This document shows, in pieces, positions 33,825 to 43,661 of a DNA stretch of 64,000 bases (position 1 is the first letter of the stretch; each line of letters starts with the position of its first letter). The DNA is from an uncultured Ruminococcus sp. (lineage in GTDB: Bacteria; Bacillota; Clostridia; Oscillospirales; Ruminococcaceae): the NCBI GenBank assembly GCA_902780695.1, contig CACZGM010000001.1:1-64000 (forward strand). The letters run 5' to 3'. The notes under the pieces were generated by a model. That model made no database searches, was not told the DNA's origin, and was given only the letters and a program-made list of their open reading frames with translations. The position numbers and the translations under genes are program-made.

Positions 33825-36500
33825 TTGATCTGGATAATAAACAACTGCGCACTTCTGATACTCGGCACCATTGCCGGTGTAATGGGAGTCAGCTTTTATA
33901 TGAGGAACAAGGATTCCTCCGGCAATATACGGTACTATATGCTTTTCTACGGCGTATTTTCCGCGCTGTGGTGCTTAAGCTACGGTATCCTTGGCGTATC
34001 GACCGATCTGTCCCTGTGCGAAATAATAAGAATACTGGGACTTATCGCGATAGACGCTTTTCTGATTAACGAAACATTCCTCGCCACGGAAATGGCAGGC
34101 CTGACAAAGCGCCCTGCCCTGCTGATACGAACGGCTTCCGCTGTGCTGTCGGCGGTAGATCTGCTGATCTTTTCAAATCCGGACGTTGATATCTTCATAC
34201 GCGAGGACGGATATACCCGGTGGTTTGCAAACCCGGAAATGAAGATGAGCCGTTATGTGCATACCGTATTTGAGGTCGTAATGTTCCTCCAGCTTTTCAG
34301 TCTGGCTCTTGTCTGGCTGAAAAGGTGTAAATATAAACGTTCACGGAGATTTTTGTACATATTGATTACGGCAAATTTCTCAATTCTCCTGTTTACAATT
34401 CCCGACACGCTGTTCCCGCTGCTCGGGCTTCCGGGAGTCGCCACTTCCGGCATCGGCGGCGCTGTCTGCACCATTGTCGTGTGGTACGGCGCTATCGTCC
34501 TCAATTCCTTTGATGTCAGCGTCAGCAATATCACCCACCGTCTGTTCGGCTTCATCGAAGCGGGAGTCATCGTATTTGACACTGACCGCAAAATTGCAAT
34601 AATGAACGCCTATGCCCAGAACTGTCTGCCTGTCGGAAAGAGCAGAGAGCTGCATGATATGTTCAGCATAAACGACACGAGCATCGAAGCAATGTTCGAC
34701 AAGGGCGTGAACGAGATATATTCCACCCGTCTGCTGGACAAGCAGGGCAAAAACGTCTATTCCGTAAAGCTCAATTCCGTAAAGGACAACTACGGAGAGC
34801 CGTACTGCTTCCTTATGGTATTCACGGACGTTACGGAGGAGCTTGAGCTCGCGGATAAGTTTGCCGTTGCGAGCCGCGCAAAGAGCCAGTTTCTTGCGCA
34901 GATGTCCCACGAGATCAGAACGCCTATCAACGCAGTGCTTGGCATGAACGAGATGATACTGCGCGAATCGACGGACAGCGATATCCTCGAATATGCATCG
35001 AACATCGACTCTGCCGGAAACACGCTGCTCTCACTTATCAACAGCATACTTGACTTCTCGAAGATCGAGGACGGCAAAATGGAGCTTGTGCCGGTGAAAT
35101 ACGACACCGCATCCCTTATCAACGATCTTTACCATTCTATCATACAGCGCGCCGATTCAAAGGGGCTTGCGCTTGTTACCGAAGTTGACGGAAATCTGCC
35201 GTGTATGCTTTTCGGTGACGACGTGAGAGTATCACAGGTAGTAATGAACCTGCTGACCAATGCCGTAAAATATACGGAAAAGGGAACTGTCACCCTGACC
35301 GTTTCCATAGCGGAAACGAACGCGCAGAAGGTCACACTTTTCATATCGGTGAAAGACACCGGAATCGGCATCAAGGAAGAAGACCTCGGAAGGCTGTTCG
35401 AGTCCTTCGAGCGTCTTGACGAGATACGCAACCGCAATATCGAGGGTACGGGTCTCGGAATGTCGATAGTGACGAGCCTGCTGAAAATGATGGGCAGTGA
35501 GCTGAAAGTAAAGAGCAGGTACGGCGAAGGCTCCGAGTTCTATTTTCTGCTGGAGCAGGGCATCGCTGATCCGACGCCCGTAGGCGATCTTCAGGAGAGA
35601 ATGAGGAAGCACACCGAGCGCAGGAACAAATCCGATGTTATAAGCGCACCGGGAGCCAGAGTTCTCCTTGTGGACGACAACAGCATGAACCTCAAAGTCG
35701 CGAAGAACCTTCTCAAACTGTGCGACATCAGACCGGATATGGCTTCATCCGGCGAAGAGGCGATCGAATATATGCGGCACGGCACATACGATATCGTATT
35801 CCTTGACCACATGATGCCGAAAATGGACGGTATAGAAACGCTGCGGAAGCTGAAAAGCGAGGGTCTTATCCCGGAGAATACCGCAATGGTGGCGCTTACC
35901 GCCAACGCCGTTGTGGGTGCGCGGGAGATGTACCTTAACGAGGGATTTGAAGATTACCTGTCCAAGCCGATGGAAGTAAGGGATCTTGTCGAAAAGTTAA
36001 GAAAGTATCTGCCGGAAAGCGCGTACCGGGACAGCACTTCATCCGCTGCCGGAAGCGGCGACGCCGATATTCTCGAATTCACGCCCGAGGATGACGGTGA
36101 GGTTATCGAGTTCACACCGGGCGGCGAAGATACCGCGGACAGAAAGTCCGGAATAGACCGTACCGCTCTCGGGATCGCGGGTATAGATGTTACATCGGGT
36201 CTCGCGTACTGCGCAAACGACGAGTCGCTCTACGCGGAAATGCTGAGTGATTTTGCTTCGTCCTGCGAAGAGAAGCTGAACGCGCTCGGCGGCTTCCTTG
36301 AAACGAAGAACTGGAAAGATTACGGTATAAAGGTACACGCTCTGAAAAGCAACGCGAGAATGATCGGTGCTGAATCTCTCTCCGCACTGGCGCTCAAGCT
36401 GGAAGAAGCGGCGAAAAGCGGCGACGGAGCATTCGTAACGGCGAACCATAAGGCTTTAGCCGAAGAGTATGCGCGCGTTTCCCGCAGTATAAATCTCTGA
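33825..36500 (+). CDS. Hybrid histidine kinase, 7TM-PAS-HisKA-HATPase-REC-Hpt
   Basis: An 891-residue membrane phosphorelay protein. Residues 1-215 contain about seven hydrophobic helices. A PAS-like segment (about 235-340) is followed by HisKA with MSHEIRTPINAVLG (His near 361), HATPase with NLLTNAVKYTEKG and GTGLGMSIV, a receiver with FLDHMMPKMDG (Asp near 659) and an Hpt with VHALKSNARM (His near 838). An acidic linker before the Hpt carries ILEFTPEDD and VIEFTPGG. The start is uncertain: TTG 33825 keeps the first helix whole but has no clear binding site, while ATG 33882 would cut it. No separate output gene is adjacent. Confidence 0.88.
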   Translation: MIWIINNCALLILGTIAGVMGVSFYMRNKDSSGNIRYYMLFYGVFSALWCLSYGILGVSTDLSLCEIIRILGLIAIDAFLINETFLATEMAGLTKRPALLIRTASAVLSAVDLLIFSNPDVDIFIREDGYTRWFANPEMKMSRYVHTVFEVVMFLQLFSLALVWLKRCKYKRSRRFLYILITANFSILLFTIPDTLFPLLGLPGVATSGIGGAVCTIVVWYGAIVLNSFDVSVSNITHRLFGFIEAGVIVFDTDRKIAIMNAYAQNCLPVGKSRELHDMFSINDTSIEAMFDKGVNEIYSTRLLDKQGKNVYSVKLNSVKDNYGEPYCFLMVFTDVTEELELADKFAVASRAKSQFLAQMSHEIRTPINAVLGMNEMILRESTDSDILEYASNIDSAGNTLLSLINSILDFSKIEDGKMELVPVKYDTASLINDLYHSIIQRADSKGLALVTEVDGNLPCMLFGDDVRVSQVVMNLLTNAVKYTEKGTVTLTVSIAETNAQKVTLFISVKDTGIGIKEEDLGRLFESFERLDEIRNRNIEGTGLGMSIVTSLLKMMGSELKVKSRYGEGSEFYFLLEQGIADPTPVGDLQERMRKHTERRNKSDVISAPGARVLLVDDNSMNLKVAKNLLKLCDIRPDMASSGEEAIEYMRHGTYDIVFLDHMMPKMDGIETLRKLKSEGLIPENTAMVALTANAVVGAREMYLNEGFEDYLSKPMEVRDLVEKLRKYLPESAYRDSTSSAAGSGDADILEFTPEDDGEVIEFTPGGEDTADRKSGIDRTALGIAGIDVTSGLAYCANDESLYAEMLSDFASSCEEKLNALGGFLETKNWKDYGIKVHALKSNARMIGAESLSALALKLEEAAKSGDGAFVTANHKALAEEYARVSRSINL

Positions 36501-36510
36501 TAATCACTGA

Positions 36511-36531
36511 TACCCCGCCTTCGGCGGGGTA
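36511..36531 (+). terminator. Rho-independent terminator of the hybrid kinase
   Basis: TACCCCGCC-TTC-GGCGGGGTA, 9-bp perfect stem, followed by TTTCTGTCT, 12 bases after the kinase stop. Confidence 0.85.
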
Positions 36532-36536
36532 TTTCT

Positions 36537-36566
36537 GTCTGTCAAAAAATAAATTTTTTGACAGAC
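36537..36566. terminator. Second perfect hairpin
   Basis: The 14-bp arms GTCTGTCAAAAAAT and ATTTTTTGACAGAC around a 2-base loop. The runs of A and T make it a possible bidirectional terminator. Confidence 0.6.
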
Positions 36567-36585
36567 TTGTCCTGCGCGGACAGCG

Positions 36586-36784
36586 CCAGCCCCCTTTAAA
36601 AAAGGGGGCTGGACACCCTAAACCAATGCAGTATTTCAGAGATGCATCAGTGGGTCGCTCTGAAAGAAATGAATGGGGGTTGGCAAAGACTCCGTGCAGA
36701 AATAGCAGAGTAAAGCTATCCGGGGTGGCGCACCCGCCGAAAGAAGAATGTCGCTACGCAAAACGCCGCGGGGCGTTCCCCGCC
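36586..36784. repeat. Composite intergenic repeat, copy 1
   Basis: It starts with the hairpin CCAGCCCCC...GGGGGCTGG (36586-36612) and ACACCCTAAAC-AATGCAGTATTTCAGAG, has a GGGGTTGG-CAAAGA-TCCGT segment, and ends with GAAGAATGTCGCTACGC and CCGCGGGGCGTTCCCCGCC (36741-36784). The same blocks in the same order recur at 43662-44110 and, inverted, at 62164-62325. No gene is supported between the kinase and the sigma factor. Confidence 0.8.
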
Positions 36785-36844
36785 GGCGCGTCCGCCGCTG
36801 TTTTTATGTACGGAAAGTTTTTTCGTCAAATTTGTTTTTGGGCA

Positions 36845-36873
36845 TTGCGGAGTGATTGTATATATGATATAAT
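36845..36873 (+). promoter_or_regulatory. Candidate promoter of the sigma factor operon
   Basis: TTGCGG (36845-36850), 17-base spacer, TATAAT (36868-36873). It predicts a leader of about 147 bases to ATG 37027. The -35 box is weak. Confidence 0.5.
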
Positions 36874-37026
36874 AAATGTATCCTCACAGCCGTCTGCTGT
36901 AAAGGATACCGGTGTCACAGAAAATTACCGTGTCACTATCTCTTTTTTCGTAAACTGCGAAACCTTTCCGAAATTTTCGCGTCTATATGTATGAAGACAG
37001 GTTCGGGTGAACCTCCGGAGGGAAAA

Positions 37027-37587
37027 ATGGAAGATACACAAATAATCGAGATGTACTGGGAGCGCAATGAAAATGCCATTGCAGAAACGCAGACAAAGTA
37101 CGGTGCGTATCTGCGCCGCGTTGCCTACAATATCCTCGCGAATGACGAGGACTGCGGCGAATGTGTCAACGATACATATTACCGGACCTGGGAGTCTATC
37201 CCGCCGAACAGACCCGCAAAGCTGTCCGCATATCTTGCCGCTGTCACACGGAACCTTGCGGTAAGTATGTTCAGAAGAAAAAATACCGCGTCACGCGCCG
37301 GGTCGCAATACGCCTTGTCTCTTGACGAGCTTGCGGAGTGCGTTTCCGGGAACGACACGGTGGAAAGTGCGGCGGAGAACAGTCTGATCGCGAAAAGCAT
37401 CAGTGACTATCTGCGCACTCTGCCGCAGGAATCGCGCATTATTTTCGTGTGCAGATATTTCTACAACGATTCGATAAGCGACATTGCCGCTTATTTCGGC
37501 GCAGGCGAATCAAAGATAAAGAGCTCGCTTTTCCGCACAAGAAAAGGTCTCAGAGAGTATCTTACAAAGGAAGGGATCGAAATATGA
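37027..37587 (+). CDS. ECF-like RNA polymerase sigma factor
   Basis: A 186-residue sigma-70 family protein with regions 2 and 4 only. Region 2 is the stretch from YGAYLRRVAYNILANDEDCGECVNDTYYRTWESIP. Region 4 is LRTLPQESRIIFVCRYFYNDSISDIAAYFGAGESKIKSSLFRTRKGLREYL with its helix-turn-helix. ATG 37027 follows GGAGGG at 37016-37021; the frame also extends to ATG 36991 without a site. Its stop overlaps the ATG of the giant membrane protein, which is most likely its anti-sigma factor. Confidence 0.9.
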   Translation: MEDTQIIEMYWERNENAIAETQTKYGAYLRRVAYNILANDEDCGECVNDTYYRTWESIPPNRPAKLSAYLAAVTRNLAVSMFRRKNTASRAGSQYALSLDELAECVSGNDTVESAAENSLIAKSISDYLRTLPQESRIIFVCRYFYNDSISDIAAYFGAGESKIKSSLFRTRKGLREYLTKEGIEI

Positions 37588-40500
37588 AAAAAGATAAGCT
37601 TTCCGATGCTGTCGGCATGATAGGCAGCGACATAATCGAAGAAGCCGATGAGAAAAGACAGCAGCAGCCGGAAAAACCTCAGCGGCGCAGAAAGCCGATA
37701 TACATAGCGGCGGCTGTATTTACCGCGGCTGCGGCTGCGATAACCGGAGTTGTTGTCGTGCCGAAACTCACAAATAACGGCATAACCACGGCTTCGACAG
37801 AGACCGCCGCAGTCACGGAGGCTCCCGTGTCCGTGACCGCAACGTCCGGAACGACATCCGCGGCTGTTACGGATACCGCTGTCCCGTTCTCAAGAGAGCG
37901 CCGCAGAAGCAGCATTATCTCCGGTATAGAAGCAGTAGGCTATGAAAGCGGAGATATCGCCTCGGACAGCGAGTTCCGAATCGACCTGTTCAATGACGTT
38001 TCCGAAGAGGAGCTGCGCAGTCACCTTAAACTTGAAACCGGCGGCGAATTCACGCTTACCCGCGGCGGTGACGGCTCATACCTGCTGAAAACGGAAAACG
38101 CGTTCGAGAAGGGCAGCATGGTGCGCTTCACGGCAGCGGACGACAACGGCGATATATGCGACAGCTGGGCTTTCCGCACGGCAGAGAATTTTGATGTGGC
38201 TTCCACATACCCGTATGACGGCTGCACCGGAATATTCCTCGGCACGGGAATAGAGGTCGATTTCACTACCAGACCGGCGGCAGACGGCATCGAGGAATAT
38301 ATTGAGATCACACCGGATATCGGTGCCGATATAAGCGTAAACGACAAGACACTATATATTATTCCGAAGAACGGCTTGCAGCCGGACACCGTTTATAACG
38401 TAAAGCTGAAAACGGGGCTCCCGTCGCTGTACGGCGGAGCACTCGGCGCGGACAATGAATTCTCGTTCCGCACCACTGTCTATTCCTACTACGGCGAACG
38501 CTCGTTCCTTATGACCGGCAGCACGTCCAGCGGATTTTCCGAGACCTTCATTCCCGGAGATCAGCCCTGCGTCGAGATACAGTGCTCGGACAATCTGCGC
38601 AAGCTCGAATTTGAGACGCATCTGTACCGCTTCGGCAGCTCCGACGATTACTTCTCCGCCGTAAAAGAACGCGCGGATAGCATCTGGGCAAGCGACGCGA
38701 TCACCGACACTTCCGGTCTCACCGAAGTGTTCACCTCAAAGGAAGTGCCGTTCACACGCGAGAGTACGTCCGGTTCTTCCGTGCGTTCAAGCTATATTAT
38801 GCTCCCGGACGATCTTGCCGAGGGATATTACATTGCCGATATAAAGACAAAGGACGGCGACGGCGCCGAATACGCGATACAGTATATGATACAGGTGTGT
38901 CCGGTATCGGTATATGCCTTGAGTCTCGGTGAGGAGAATGTATTCTTCGTGAACGACACCGTTACAGGTCAGCCCCTGTCCGGTGCAAAGATCACCATGA
39001 CCGTCGGTGAAAAGGAGTATGAGGGCGTTGTGGGCTCCGACGGCACCGCTTATATAAAGACAGGCGGCGAACACGGCAGAGCTGTGCTCAACATCGGCGC
39101 GAAGGGGTCAAGATATATAGACAGCTATATCCTTTCCGATGCGGAGAACGTGGTATATGAAGACCTTTACTACCTCTATCTCTTCACCGACCGCGAAGCG
39201 TATCTTCCGACCGACACCGTGAATGTGTGGGGCGTCATCGTTCCGAAGATAAGCGGCACAGAGCTGCCGGACGATCTGAAGCTCAGACTTGACAGCACAT
39301 CAAAGCCGGTTACAGTCGAGCCGGACGGTACGTTCAGAGTGAAGTTCGCGCTTGATTCCCACGAAGAAACATGGTGGGATCCGATAACGCTTATGAGCGG
39401 GAATGACGAGATAATAAGCAAGTCTATACAGGTACACGACTATGTGAAGCCCACTTATGTCGTTGATATCGACGCGCCGGAATATCTGATAATGCCGCAG
39501 CTCGAACCCTTTGACGTTTCGCTGAACGCTTCGTACTATGAGGGCACTCCCGCGGAAGGTCTTATATTCAGCTATGTGCAGTACGCCGGCGGAGAGAGCA
39601 CACCCAAGATGCCCAAAACCGACGGAACCGGCAGCACCTCCGCAAGAATATCCTGTTCAGACAGCGAGGCTCTGAACAGCTGGAAAATGGGGACATTTGA
39701 CGCAGCCTACGTCCTTACCGGCGTTGAGAACAGCTATACGGACTACGATGCCCGCATTCCGGTATTCAGCCGCGACAGAATGGACGAGTCGGAATATGAC
39801 CCCGAGACCAACACGCTCACGGTATCGCTCTATGATATGAACTTTGACAGGATAGAGGAATTTCTCGATACCACGACTTATGACGGCTATTACCGCTGGG
39901 GCGGGGATTATGACATACTAAAGGGCAAGCCTGCGGATTCCCGTGTGAGCGTGACATTGAATCATTCGTGGAGCGAAAAGACCGAAAGCGGCAGCTACTA
40001 CGACTATATAGAGAAAAAGCAGATACCCACATACAGATACGAGTACAGGAATGAAGAACTCGGACCGTTCTACGCGGACAGCGAAAACGGCAAGGCTGTG
40101 TTCACCGATCTGCCGATAAACGACAATGATTATTACTGGCTGCGCATATCCTATCCCGACAGCCTCGGACAGACCGTGCAGAATGATATTTATGTCACCT
40201 CGGCGGCTTACAACGGGCTTGTGGTATATTCAAGCGACGGCAGTGTCATGGTATATGACGGCAAGTCGGATAATCTGGTCTTCCGTCTTGACGCGCAGTC
40301 GGAAGGCACAAGAGAAGCGGGCTACTACTCGACCTATGCCGCGTTCTCCGAAAACGAGAATATAAAGTTCGACCTCAGATGCAGCAGCGGCGAGACAGCG
40401 TTCACCGGAAAGGTGCTGTTCACCGTATATCAGAGCGACTTCATCACCTGTGAGGTACATGACCTTGAAAGCAGCAGCAGCTTCACATACAGAGCGGAAA

Positions 40501-42629
40501 AGGACTGCATACCCGACGCGCGGTACGAGGGCGCGTTCTTCGACGGCAGACACGTTTACAAGGTTTACGGAAGCTCTATAATCTATGACCCGAAGGAGCG
40601 CGGCATAAAGCTCACCGCGTCCTCCGACCGCGACAGCTATGACGCGGGAGATACCGCAAAGCTGAAGGTGAAAGCTGTCGATAACAACGGAGTTCCCGTA
40701 GAGGGTGCGACCGTACTGCTGAGCATGGTTGACGAAGCGGCTTTCGCGATAGCGGATCAGAATGCCGCCCCTCTCTCCGACCTGTACAGATATATAAACT
40801 ATCCGTTCGCCGTCGATTATATCAGCTATATACAGCACTTCGCAGATAACGGCAGTGCCGGCGAAAAGGGCGGCGGCGGTCCGAGTGCGTCAAGAAAGGA
40901 TTTCAGGGACACCGCTTATTTCGCCTCCGCAGAGACCGACAGCGACGGATACGCGTTCTTCACGGCGGAGCTGCCGGATAACCTCACCACATGGAGAGCA
41001 ACATTTGTCGCGGTATATGACACCGACGAGGACAGAATGATGTCCGGTACGTCAAGACTGCCGGTAGTCGCGACACGCCCGCTGTTCATCACACCCGTGA
41101 TGCATACGCAGTTCGTCGCCGGCGACGATATCGCGGTAAGCGCAAAGTGCGCGGGACTGCCTTCGAGCGAGAAAATGACCGTCCGCATAACCGGTGACGG
41201 CACGGACGAAACTTTTGAGATAGGACAGCAGGAGACCGCGAACTTCGGCAAGCTGCCCGTCGGCGAGTATAAAGTGATGTTCGGCGCGGAGTACGGCGAA
41301 AACAGCGACGCTGTGGAAATGACGCTTACCGTTTCAGAAACACTGCTTGAAACGGATATCACAAATTTCTGCGGCCTTAAAGAGCTTTCATCTCATATCG
41401 CGCCTACAAAGTGGCCTGCAAGAATAGCTTTCTTCGACAAGGAATATATGTTCGGCACGGAGCTCCTCTACAACCTTGCCTGCTACACGGGCGAAAGCCT
41501 TGATATGCGCCTCGGCGCTGCCTATGCGGCAAAAGAGCTCGGCTATATGACGGACGAGGAGATCGCGGAGATGTTCGCGGACGAGACAGCCGAGGGCTAC
41601 GCGAGACTTCTGCCCGGGTCGGAGACAAGCAGCAGACTAACGGCGCTGATGTGTGCGGCAGTTCCCGGATCGGTCGGCACACACGCGAAGAATGCTCTCG
41701 AAAACGGACTCGGTGCGATCGATCAGGCTCCCGCAAACTATATGGGACTCGCGGCACTCGGCGAGCCGGTGCTGAACGATATCAAGAGCTTTGCGGAAAC
41801 CTACACTACTGCCGACAGGACCGACAGCCTGTATCTTGCGGCGGCGCTCGCCTACTGCGGCGATTATCAGGCAGCCTATGACGCATATATCAGCTGTGTT
41901 CCGGATATCACGGTAAATGACAGCGACCCCGATAACCCCTTCGCTTATGTTCCCGACGAGTCCGGCAGTGCGGATGAAGCAGTAACGAAAGCGGCGCTTA
42001 TTACCGCTTCCCTGCTGGATATGCCGGAAGCGGAGTATTTCGCAAGATATCTGATCTCCGACCGCACGGTTTACAGCGGATACGCGCTGGAGCTTGTTAT
42101 CTATCTTGAAAACTACATCCCGAAGACCGAGGGCGATGCGGTATTCACCTATGAGCTTGACGGAAACAAGATGACCGAAAAGCTCGACCGTCATCACCCG
42201 ACCATACTCGAATTCAGCAGAGATCAGTTTGAGAACGCAAACTTCAATGTACTCTCCGGAGATGTATATACCATATCCCACTATGTCGGAAGAGTTGACC
42301 GCAGCGAAAAGTCTCCGTCCGTAAAGGTGACAAAGTCCTACGAAGGCACATTCGGCGTGGGCGAGACAATAACCGTGCATATCCACTCTTCGCCTTACTG
42401 CGCGGTATATGATGTCGTTCCGTCCTGCGGAAGACTTGTCGGAAGCAGCAAGGGACAGCTTGTCCGCCTTTACACCGACATGAACGGAAACGCGCAGTAC
42501 ACCTTCAACGTCTCCACTGCCGGAAACTATGTCACGGAGCCCGCTGTTGTTTACAGCAGCAGCGACGATTCGTGGGGAATGTCCGCGCGCGGTGAGATAA
42601 CTGTGAGTGACACCAATGAAACTGCATGA
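37584..42629 (+). CDS. Giant anti-sigma factor with alpha-2-macroglobulin-like ectodomain
   Basis: A 1681-residue single-pass membrane protein. The cytoplasmic N-terminus, LSDAVGMIGSDIIEEADEKR then a basic stretch, is the short sigma-binding type common before membrane helices in Firmicutes. The helix is about residues 45-65, then a Thr/Ala-rich linker. Outside come a Big_5-like domain (about 200-300), MG-type beta domains with FTDREAYLPTDTVNVWGVI near 535, an A2M core region with SSDRDSYDAGD and PDNLTTWRATFVAVYD, and an alpha-helical barrel-like part (about 1280-1560). No thioester motif CxEQ is visible (the nearest is LACYTGES). The ATG overlaps the sigma stop. The ectodomain could trap or sense proteases; this is inferred. 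Confidence 0.82.
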   Translation: MKKDKLSDAVGMIGSDIIEEADEKRQQQPEKPQRRRKPIYIAAAVFTAAAAAITGVVVVPKLTNNGITTASTETAAVTEAPVSVTATSGTTSAAVTDTAVPFSRERRRSSIISGIEAVGYESGDIASDSEFRIDLFNDVSEEELRSHLKLETGGEFTLTRGGDGSYLLKTENAFEKGSMVRFTAADDNGDICDSWAFRTAENFDVASTYPYDGCTGIFLGTGIEVDFTTRPAADGIEEYIEITPDIGADISVNDKTLYIIPKNGLQPDTVYNVKLKTGLPSLYGGALGADNEFSFRTTVYSYYGERSFLMTGSTSSGFSETFIPGDQPCVEIQCSDNLRKLEFETHLYRFGSSDDYFSAVKERADSIWASDAITDTSGLTEVFTSKEVPFTRESTSGSSVRSSYIMLPDDLAEGYYIADIKTKDGDGAEYAIQYMIQVCPVSVYALSLGEENVFFVNDTVTGQPLSGAKITMTVGEKEYEGVVGSDGTAYIKTGGEHGRAVLNIGAKGSRYIDSYILSDAENVVYEDLYYLYLFTDREAYLPTDTVNVWGVIVPKISGTELPDDLKLRLDSTSKPVTVEPDGTFRVKFALDSHEETWWDPITLMSGNDEIISKSIQVHDYVKPTYVVDIDAPEYLIMPQLEPFDVSLNASYYEGTPAEGLIFSYVQYAGGESTPKMPKTDGTGSTSARISCSDSEALNSWKMGTFDAAYVLTGVENSYTDYDARIPVFSRDRMDESEYDPETNTLTVSLYDMNFDRIEEFLDTTTYDGYYRWGGDYDILKGKPADSRVSVTLNHSWSEKTESGSYYDYIEKKQIPTYRYEYRNEELGPFYADSENGKAVFTDLPINDNDYYWLRISYPDSLGQTVQNDIYVTSAAYNGLVVYSSDGSVMVYDGKSDNLVFRLDAQSEGTREAGYYSTYAAFSENENIKFDLRCSSGETAFTGKVLFTVYQSDFITCEVHDLESSSSFTYRAEKDCIPDARYEGAFFDGRHVYKVYGSSIIYDPKERGIKLTASSDRDSYDAGDTAKLKVKAVDNNGVPVEGATVLLSMVDEAAFAIADQNAAPLSDLYRYINYPFAVDYISYIQHFADNGSAGEKGGGGPSASRKDFRDTAYFASAETDSDGYAFFTAELPDNLTTWRATFVAVYDTDEDRMMSGTSRLPVVATRPLFITPVMHTQFVAGDDIAVSAKCAGLPSSEKMTVRITGDGTDETFEIGQQETANFGKLPVGEYKVMFGAEYGENSDAVEMTLTVSETLLETDITNFCGLKELSSHIAPTKWPARIAFFDKEYMFGTELLYNLACYTGESLDMRLGAAYAAKELGYMTDEEIAEMFADETAEGYARLLPGSETSSRLTALMCAAVPGSVGTHAKNALENGLGAIDQAPANYMGLAALGEPVLNDIKSFAETYTTADRTDSLYLAAALAYCGDYQAAYDAYISCVPDITVNDSDPDNPFAYVPDESGSADEAVTKAALITASLLDMPEAEYFARYLISDRTVYSGYALELVIYLENYIPKTEGDAVFTYELDGNKMTEKLDRHHPTILEFSRDQFENANFNVLSGDVYTISHYVGRVDRSEKSPSVKVTKSYEGTFGVGETITVHIHSSPYCAVYDVVPSCGRLVGSSKGQLVRLYTDMNGNAQYTFNVSTAGNYVTEPAVVYSSSDDSWGMSARGEITVSDTNETA

Positions 42630-43593
42630 TCGCAACCTACTGCGCACTGCCGCGGTGACTGCCGCAGCGGCTGTACTCGCCGGCTGCGGAAACGGCGCGG
42701 CGGTGCAGACCTCCGCGCTCCCGCCCCCGGCGGTATTGTCAGCGGAGACAATTGCGGAGGAGACACCCGCGGCAGCCGGATATACTCCGCACTCCGAGCT
42801 TCTTGACTGCCTTTATTACAGCGACCGCGACTTCCACATCTACGACGAGCGCAGCACGATATACGAAACGAAGGGCAGAGTGCTGTGCGCCGTGGCTCCG
42901 CATCATCTTGCGGCGGGACATTTCATCGCGGGAATGTACCGTACCGCCGCCGAAACAAGGAACGATATCGACACAGTGGTTCTTGTCGCACCGATGCACT
43001 ACGATTCCGCGAATGTGCTATGTACAAGCTCCCGCAGCTTCGCAACGGCGTTCGGCACAGCGGAAACGGACACGGAGATAACGGATATGTTCGTGTCACG
43101 TCTCGGCGCGGCAAAGGACGACTATATGACCGAATTTGACCACAGCGCGTCGTCGCATATACCGTTTATCAGTTATTACCTGCCGGACGCGAAGATCGCG
43201 TGCCTGCTCGTTTCACCGAAGGAGAGCGCCGATCTGCCGGAACGCCTGTCGGAGCTGCTGTATGAGATCTCGGAAAAAAAGAGCTGTCTGTTCGCGTTTT
43301 CGATAGATTTCTCGCATTATCTCGAACCCGATGAAGCGGCAGCTCACGACAAGGAAACGTATGAAGCGGTGATGTCCGGCGATACCGGGCGGATAGAGCG
43401 TTTCACGAATTCCAATGTGGACACGCCGTATTGTCTGAGCACGTTCGTCCGGCTTTCGGAGAAGCTCGGCGGAAATATCATACCGGCCGACAACGGCAAT
43501 ACCTTTACCGTCGGCAGCAAGCCATACAGCCGTTCGCAGTTCCCGGAGGGCGTGACAAGTTACTTTGTGTTCCTCTGCAAGAGAGATTTTTGA
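42616..43593 (+). CDS. MEMO-family (AmmeMemoRadiSam protein B-like) lipoprotein
   Basis: A 325-residue predicted lipoprotein: a basic start, a hydrophobic stretch and the lipobox AVLAGCG with Cys near residue 21, then a Pro/Ala-rich linker. The mature part is a MEMO domain with VAPHHLAAGHFIAGMY, VVLVAPMHYDSAN, FDHSASSHIPFI and FSIDFSHYL, whose His residues could bind a metal. MEMO proteins are usually cytoplasmic; an exported one is less common. It overlaps the upstream gene by 14 bases with no clear ribosome binding site, so it is translationally coupled to the anti-sigma protein. Role unknown. Confidence 0.8.
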   Translation: MKLHDRNLLRTAAVTAAAAVLAGCGNGAAVQTSALPPPAVLSAETIAEETPAAAGYTPHSELLDCLYYSDRDFHIYDERSTIYETKGRVLCAVAPHHLAAGHFIAGMYRTAAETRNDIDTVVLVAPMHYDSANVLCTSSRSFATAFGTAETDTEITDMFVSRLGAAKDDYMTEFDHSASSHIPFISYYLPDAKIACLLVSPKESADLPERLSELLYEISEKKSCLFAFSIDFSHYLEPDEAAAHDKETYEAVMSGDTGRIERFTNSNVDTPYCLSTFVRLSEKLGGNIIPADNGNTFTVGSKPYSRSQFPEGVTSYFVFLCKRDF

Positions 43594-43630
43594 GAGACTT
43601 TGAGAGACTTTGAGAGATTTTGAGAGATTT
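43591..43630. repeat. 10-bp tandem repeat, four units
   Basis: Four units of TGAGAGA(C/T)TT starting in the stop codon of the MEMO gene. The pattern is slippage-prone and non-coding. Confidence 0.85.
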
Positions 43631-43661
43631 GAGAGAAGGGGCTCTGCCCCCCAACCCCCCG

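Noticed and set aside
36626..36994. 122-codon plus-strand frame before the sigma factor
   Set aside because: It runs through the composite repeat and the promoter region and has no recognisable product.
41276..41420. Thioester site in the macroglobulin-like protein
   Set aside because: No CGEQ/CLEQ motif was found; LACYTGES in the helical region is only superficially similar.
43591..43630. Short tandem repeat as regulatory array
   Set aside because: It starts in a stop codon and is simple slippage sequence.
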